Assembly (NCBI GenBank): GCA_048213135.1
Contig: PS015237.1
Coordinates: 11,194 to 49,804, forward strand
Reading direction: 5' to 3'
DNA length: 38,611 bases
From: Reclinomonas americana ATCC 50394
Lineage: Eukaryota; Jakobida; Jakobea; Jakobida
Shown: positions 33,632 to 38,611 of the stretch, piece after piece
Layout: every line of letters begins with the position of its first letter
Numbering within the stretch: the first letter of the stretch is position 1
Notes under the pieces: model-generated
What the model was told of the DNA's origin: nothing
Databases searched by the model: none
What the model saw: the letters and a program-made list of their open reading frames with translations, nothing else
Translations under genes and position numbers: made by a program

Positions 33632-36600
33632 ATGGGCGACAGCGAGAAGGTGGCCTGCCTCCCACTTCACTCTGCTCACCACTTTCTCTTCACTCACTTT
33701 GCACGTCTTCTTCTCTCCTCTCTCACATACGCAGCCGGCCTCCGCTCGATTCGCGGTTCCCGCGCTGCCGACCTCACGCGCGGCCTCCAACGCCCATGCG
33801 CGCTCTCGCTCTGCTCCCTCGTCAGCGCGCGATCGCCCACGCGCCTCAGTGCCCTCTGTGGGAACAGCAGCAGCAGCAGCAGCCGCGGCAGCCGCAGGTC
33901 GCCCTCGTCGCTCTCCAGTGGCCAGTGGATCACGATCGTCACGAACTCCTCCACTGACCACCAGCCCCGGGCGCAGCGCCAAGGCACACGATCGCACGTC
34001 ACCTGCACGCACACCGTCGCCACCGCGGCCGACTATCACGTGCGTGCTGAATCTGCAGAAGAGTGCGCTGCTGCACCCACCGATCATTGATTTTTCGATG
34101 TGTGATACACACCGCAGTCGCGACTGTCGAGGCATGCTGCCGCAGCCGGTGTGCAGCATGCGCCTGGTGCAGACGCTGCAGGGACATGGTGATTCGGTCA
34201 CTGCGGTGGCGTGGCATCCGGCGCAGGCCAACGTGCTGATCAGTGGCGGGAGAGACAACTCGATGCGCGTGTGGAATGTGGCGGAGGCGTCGAGTCGGGT
34301 GCTGGGCGATCACGCGGCGCCAGTGGATCCTGTGCAGTTCTCAGGCGACGGTGCCGTGCTCGTGTCGGTGGAGGCCAAGACGCAGACTGTGAAGGTGGGA
34401 TGGTGATTGTGATTGATGGTGGAAACAAAGTTCAGCGTCTTTACGTTGTGTTTGCGCTTGCAGTTCTGGGACACAGAGGGCTCCATGTGCACGCGCGCAT
34501 TCACTGACAATGGTATGTCGGCCGCCGTGTCACCCTCCGGTCAAGTGTACGTTTCGTCGGAGATGGACGGGTGCATTCGCGTGCGAAACTTTGCCACGTC
34601 GCCCACGGGCGGCAAGGTGGTGGCGACGCTGCGTGGTCACACTCGCGGCCTACTACGCATGCGCTTCTCACCGAGTGGCACGCGCCTCTTGTCGGCTTCG
34701 TCCGACAACACGGCGCGTGTGTGGCTCATGCAGAGCCGAGTGTGTCAACATGGTGAGAGAACACAGTGTGCGTGAGGAGCGAGTCAGTGCAGAACCGCTG
34801 ACTTTTCGTGTTGCGTGCAGTGCTGGAGGGCCATACGCAGTGGGTGTGGGGTGCTGCGTGGTCACCGTCGGGTCTGCGCATCGCGACCTCGTCTGGCGAC
34901 CAGTCGATCCGGCTGTGGGACGCGGTGAGCGCGTGCTGTTCGACCGTACTCTTCAGCTACATGGCGTGCTCAATCGTCTCGCACAGGTGTCTGGCGCGTG
35001 CGAGTTTGTGCTACTCGGTCACACGGCCGCCATTCGTTTCGTAGAGTTTTCTCCCAGCGGAGAACACGTGTTGTCGAGCTGTTGCGTCCCGCGTGTTCTC
35101 GACTGCGTGTTGCCACTCTCACCTGCGCTCACCACGAATACCGATTCGCGCAGCCGACGATCACAGCTTGCGCCTGTGGTCGGCCGACACGGGTGAGTAC
35201 GTGGCACACATTGGTGGTCTGTGCACGAGCATTTCGTGGAGCCCGGCGGGGAATCGGTTCGCGGCGGCAACCGAGTGCGACATTTCCGTGTTTCAAGTGG
35301 ACGGTGCCCGAGGTCCGTCGCCCCTCGCCTCACCTCCAGAGATCATCTCTCTGCCTCTCTTTCTCAAGGCCGTACTTCCCAACTGCAGTGTCGGTGGATG
35401 CGGTGCCTGTGCTGCGGCAAGTCCGTGGCACCGATCAGTGCGGACAGTTTGTTGTGCTGGAGTGGAATCAAGCGAGTTTGCCGGCTGGCGCCGAACTGCG
35501 ACTGGTGCACCAGTTCCGCCACTATTCTCCTGGTGCGAGCACGCGTGCATCATGTGGTGTCCACGGCTTCCGCTCACCTCTCATCTCACTCTTACCTCGC
35601 GCTCATAGCACCGCTGCCGGTCGTGTTCCTCCCAACTGGGCAATCGGGGTGGTTTGGCTGTGTGGTGTCGGTCGTCGGTGACGGCGTGCATCGCTTCCGG
35701 TTGGAGGCGCGTCGTACGTCAGCGTCCTCGTCAGCGGCGGCTGCTGCAGCAGCAGCAAACGGTAGGGCGCCACCATTCACGACAGTGGACGCAACCTCCT
35801 CCAGCAACACTGGCCTCTCGTTCACCAGCGACGACGACGACACCGCCCATGGCTCGTTTACCCCCATTGAAAGCCTCATGACAGAGGCTTCCACCGTATC
35901 CACGGACAAGCATGACGATAGTGTGGGCGATGGTGCTGGCATCGGCGAGGACAGCGAAGACATGCTCACGTGGGTTCCAGGCCAGTGGCTCGACGTGGAG
36001 TGCCACACGTGTTGCGTCGCCCGCTGCCAACTGCACCCTCATGCGCTAGCTGTCCACCTACCGCCTTGTGCACAGCATTCCTGACTCTGGAGGCGCGCTC
36101 TGTGACGAGTTTTGGTGCGCTGATCACGTGGGACACGGCGGTGTTTCGTGTGCTGCCCAACGTGTGCCCGTGGCTCTTTGATGCGGAAACAGGCGAGCCG
36201 CTGGAGACGTGGTGCCCGCACACGACTTGCCATGTCGACTGCCGCGTGCTCAGTCTGCCGGATCGTGCCGTGATTCAGACGCTGAACGATGTGGCGTCGT
36301 CGGCGGGGCGCTTCGAGGTGGACCACTTGCTGCCCGATTACGGTACGCACGGAAACGCATTCGAGGTGCTTCATGTTCTGACTCCTGGTGTGTGTGTGTG
36401 TATGCTCGTGTGCAGAGTATCGTGCAGAGGTGCGCCTCGCCGGTGTGCACGGCGTCGTGCCCGACGTGGTGGTCTTCCGCACCACGGCCTTGCCGGAGAG
36501 CGATCTCGCGCAGCTGCCGCCAGTCACCGAACGTGCACGATCTGTTATTCGTGCCATGGCCCCACTGGTGGAGCATGCCAACTTGCCAATGTCGCCCTCG

Positions 36601-37197
36601 CCACTGGGAGTTGCGGCACTGTCGCCACGGCCACCACCTGCAGCAATGATCCGCGACCAACTGGCGGAGCTGGATACGTTGGCGACGCAGCAGGCGCCGA
36701 CCGCCGATCTCTGTCGGCGTCTGCTCCAGCGCAGCGAAAGTGCCACCGTGCAATTGCCACCGTCGTCAGCCGACGCAAGCGCTCGCGTGGTGGAGCTGGC
36801 GGTGGAGCACTGCCGACGAGTGCGCGACCACGATGAAGATCTGCACCTCGAAGCCTGGTCGCAGCTCGAGCACGCCGCGCGAGCCGACGCCGCCGCTGCT
36901 GCAGCCGCCGCTCAGAGCCTACAGGCCGACAGTGTGACCGAGCTCGCCAAGGACATCAACGCGGCGCGTCGAGCCGCCGAGGTGCACCGCGACTTTCTGC
37001 AGCGCGAAATCAGCCGCCTCGATCGCCAGCTGCTGTACATGGACGCCCTGGAGAGACTAATCGCCAGTCAGAGTGCGGATCGGACCTCGCGGCAGCAAGC
37101 TGTGCTGCAGGAACGGGCACAGGCGCTCGAGGAAGTGGCTGCGTGCGCCGCCGACTGTAGACACATTGTCGAAGGCGAAGGCGGGGACCGTGAATGA
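33632..37197 (+). CDS. WD40-repeat protein with FN3-like and coiled-coil C-terminus (paralogue 2)
   Basis: Exons 33632-33649, 33735-34039, 34118-34394, 34464-34752, 34821-34924, 34987-35080, 35154-35312, 35389-35532, 35609-36010, 36076-36342 and 36416-37197; 946 aa. An alternative start at 33577, spliced at 33627/33735, also fits. A Ser/Ala/Pro/Arg-rich N-terminus precedes the WD40 repeats: '[19 protein letters not shown]', '[18 protein letters not shown]', '[18 protein letters not shown]' and '[17 protein letters not shown]'. These line up one for one with the gene at 25279. The same post-propeller block is present ('[20 protein letters not shown]' against 'GRFGCFVAVPEEGSVRLRLE'), then the FN3-like '[15 protein letters not shown]' ... 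'[10 protein letters not shown]', and an Ala/Arg-rich coiled coil. The Ala/Ser/Asp insert at about 35728-35960 is absent from paralogue 1. Function unknown; probably a scaffold. Confidence 0.88.
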
Positions 37198-37531
37198 ACT
37201 GATCGCAATTTCATCTTGGATAACACGAGGCGCAGGTGAGAGGATACGCTGCGATCTGTGCGTGGCATGCATGTGTGTGTGCGCGCGTCGGTTTGCGTTG
37301 TGTTTGGCGTGCGTGTGCAGGAGTGCGAGATGGCACACACGCACAAGACATGGTTGTCTGCCTCACTCTCTTCCTCGCCCTTTCTCACACGCACGCACAC
37401 ACCCTCGCCTTCTGCCTGCGCTCGCTCTCTCCTTCACACTCGTGTGGGGCAGTGGTGGATGCGAGTGAGCATTTCTGTGTATGTGTGTGTGTGTTCTGTG
37501 GTCTAATGACGAATTTGATGATGATGCAGGG
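37198..37531. other. Intergenic spacer, CA/GT-rich
   Basis: 334 bp with alternating TG-rich and CA-rich tracts and CTCTC runs; no gene or clear regulatory element seen. Confidence 0.5.
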
Positions 37532-38611
37532 ATGAGCAGTCGCAGCAGTAGCGCAGGCAGTGCGTCGACCATGGATGGCAGTGGCGCAGTTGTCGCCAAT
37601 GCGGAGGCTGCGGGAGCTGCCGCGCGTGTGCCAGCCACCAACGGAGCCGCTGCCGGAGGCAATGACAGCAGCGCCGATGAGGCACATGCGAGTGCGAGTG
37701 CAGGAGGAGGAGGGCAGGGAGCGGGTGGCAGTGCACCGGTGATGCTGGCGCAGGCGGTGCAGCAGGCACCGGGTGCACACTCGTCAACAGCCATGTTCTC
37801 GTCGGTGGCGAGGGCGGCGTCGCCGCTGGAGGATCCGCTGTTTGGTCGCGCGCATGAGTTGGAGTTGATTGCGCAAAAGGCCGAGGTGGCGGCCGCCAGT
37901 GGAAAGCCGTTTGTGTTGGTGTTGAGGTGCGTGCGTGTGTGTGTGTGTGTATGGGTGTGTCTTGCTCGTGTGCATGGTGATGTTATTTTCACACTTTGCT
38001 GCAGTGCACCGGGTGGCTTTGGTAAGACCAAGCTGGCGTATGCAGCGTGGAACATCCTGCTGCAGTGGTTCACAGGGCCAAAGCTGTGGGCGCGTCTTCG
38101 TGGCCAGCATCACTTGCGAGTTTCGTCACCATTGCCGCGTGTCTGTCTGTGCACTCGGTTGTGTGAGAGTGACGAATGTCCTTCGCTCGCCATCAGATGG
38201 ATGGCATCCTGACCGAGCTTCTCATGTCCTACGACTCCAAGTCCACCGACACGCTGAAGAAGTCAATGGAGCAGAAGATGAGCATGTACAGAGAGTTGCG
38301 TCGTGTCTCGTCGTGTGCTGTCATTTCCCCTCGTGTGTGGTGGTCGTTGACACGCTGGGTGAACTTTGCAGACTGGTGAGCAAGAAGGGGCTGGTGCTTC
38401 TCGACCACGTGCATCAGCTGTCGGCAATCGACGAACTCGTCCGGGCACCCGACGCCAACTCGGCGTTCCTGGTGACCACGCGCGAGGATGTGTCGGAGAT
38501 TCACGTGGTGGACATGGTGCGTCACTTTTGTGTTCTATTGCGCGCGCGCGCGTGTGTGTGTGTGTGGAGAGAGTGCTCACGCATGCATCGCAGGAGGCCT
38601 TGGTGATCCCG
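37532..38611 (+). CDS. NB-ARC-like STAND P-loop ATPase, N-terminal part (continues past window)
   Basis: Exons 37532-37926, 38005-38119, 38197-38294, 38372-38516 and 38594 onward. The first about 105 residues are Ala/Gly/Ser low complexity. 'DPLFGRAHELELI' matches the segment that precedes NB-ARC domains. The P-loop reads SAPGGFGKTKLA (GGFGKT at 38012-38029). 'KGLVLLDHVHQL' stands where NB-ARC kinase-2/Walker B (LLVLDDVW) lies, though the second Asp is His here. 'SAFLVTTREDVSEI' matches the RNBS-B/sensor 'ILVTTR'. STAND ATPases of this kind act as nucleotide-driven switches that oligomerise on sensing a ligand, in innate immunity, cell death or transcription control. The sensor (usually WD40, TPR or LRR) would lie beyond the window. 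The intron choices keep frame throughout, but the donor at 38120 was picked by phase. Confidence 0.82.
37931..37958. repeat. GT microsatellite in intron
   Basis: GT run in the first intron of the STAND ATPase gene, directly after its GTGCGTG donor. Confidence 0.8.
38539..38566. repeat. GC/GT dinucleotide repeat in intron
   Basis: (GC)n followed by (GT)n within intron 38517-38593; alternating purine-pyrimidine sequence. Confidence 0.8.

Overview
This is a eukaryotic nuclear scaffold, probably from a free-living protist. Nearly every gene is interrupted by short GT-AG introns, mostly 58-110 nt, often with a CTGAC or CTCAC branch-like motif and a GCAG 3' end. By following reading frames across exon joins I place about 110 introns in 38.6 kb. 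DNA is GC-rich, genes are 70-400 bp apart, and introns and spacers are full of CA/GT and GA/CT microsatellites. There are four N gaps. No prokaryotic, viral, tRNA, rRNA or CRISPR signal was seen. I cannot name the lineage.

Layout, left to right. (1) 3'-truncated TPR protein, minus, 1-975. (2) About 1.9 kb of simple-sequence DNA, 976-2837. (3) Secreted GH32 fructan/sucrose hydrolase carrying a PAN/apple-like insertion, 2838-4896. (4) Unrecognised Ser/Pro-rich protein, 5231-7341. (5) Two-pass membrane protein with an acidic N-terminus, 7467-9074. (6) Membrane-anchored armadillo-like protein with an acidic tail, 9190-11532. (7) Convergent to it, an MRS2-type Mg2+ channel, minus, 11596-14387. (8) Head-to-head with MRS2, a mitochondrial AUH-type enoyl-CoA hydratase, 14589-15868. 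(9) Cyclic-nucleotide-gated channel with a GYG pore, 16034 into a gap. (10) An ARM-repeat protein kinase, broken by what looks like an inverted 843-bp contig (19439-20281), ending at 24905. (11) WD40 protein, 25279-29610. (12) Secreted cystatin/pseudo-cathepsin/EGF protein, 29683-33474. (13) A paralogue of the first WD40 protein, about 33632-37197. (14) The start of an NB-ARC-like STAND ATPase, 37532 to the window end.

Genes were joined exon by exon. For the complete models the summed coding length is a multiple of three (for example 595, 678, 396, 594, 293, 1121, 890 and 947 codons including stop), which supports the splice choices. Functional links are limited. MRS2 and AUH both carry mitochondrial-type presequences and share a 201-bp divergent spacer. 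The two WD40 genes are a local duplication around the cystatin gene. The most notable observations are the inverted contig that splits the ARM kinase, the frequent GTTGCG splice donors, and the cystatin domain fused to a catalytically dead papain-fold domain.
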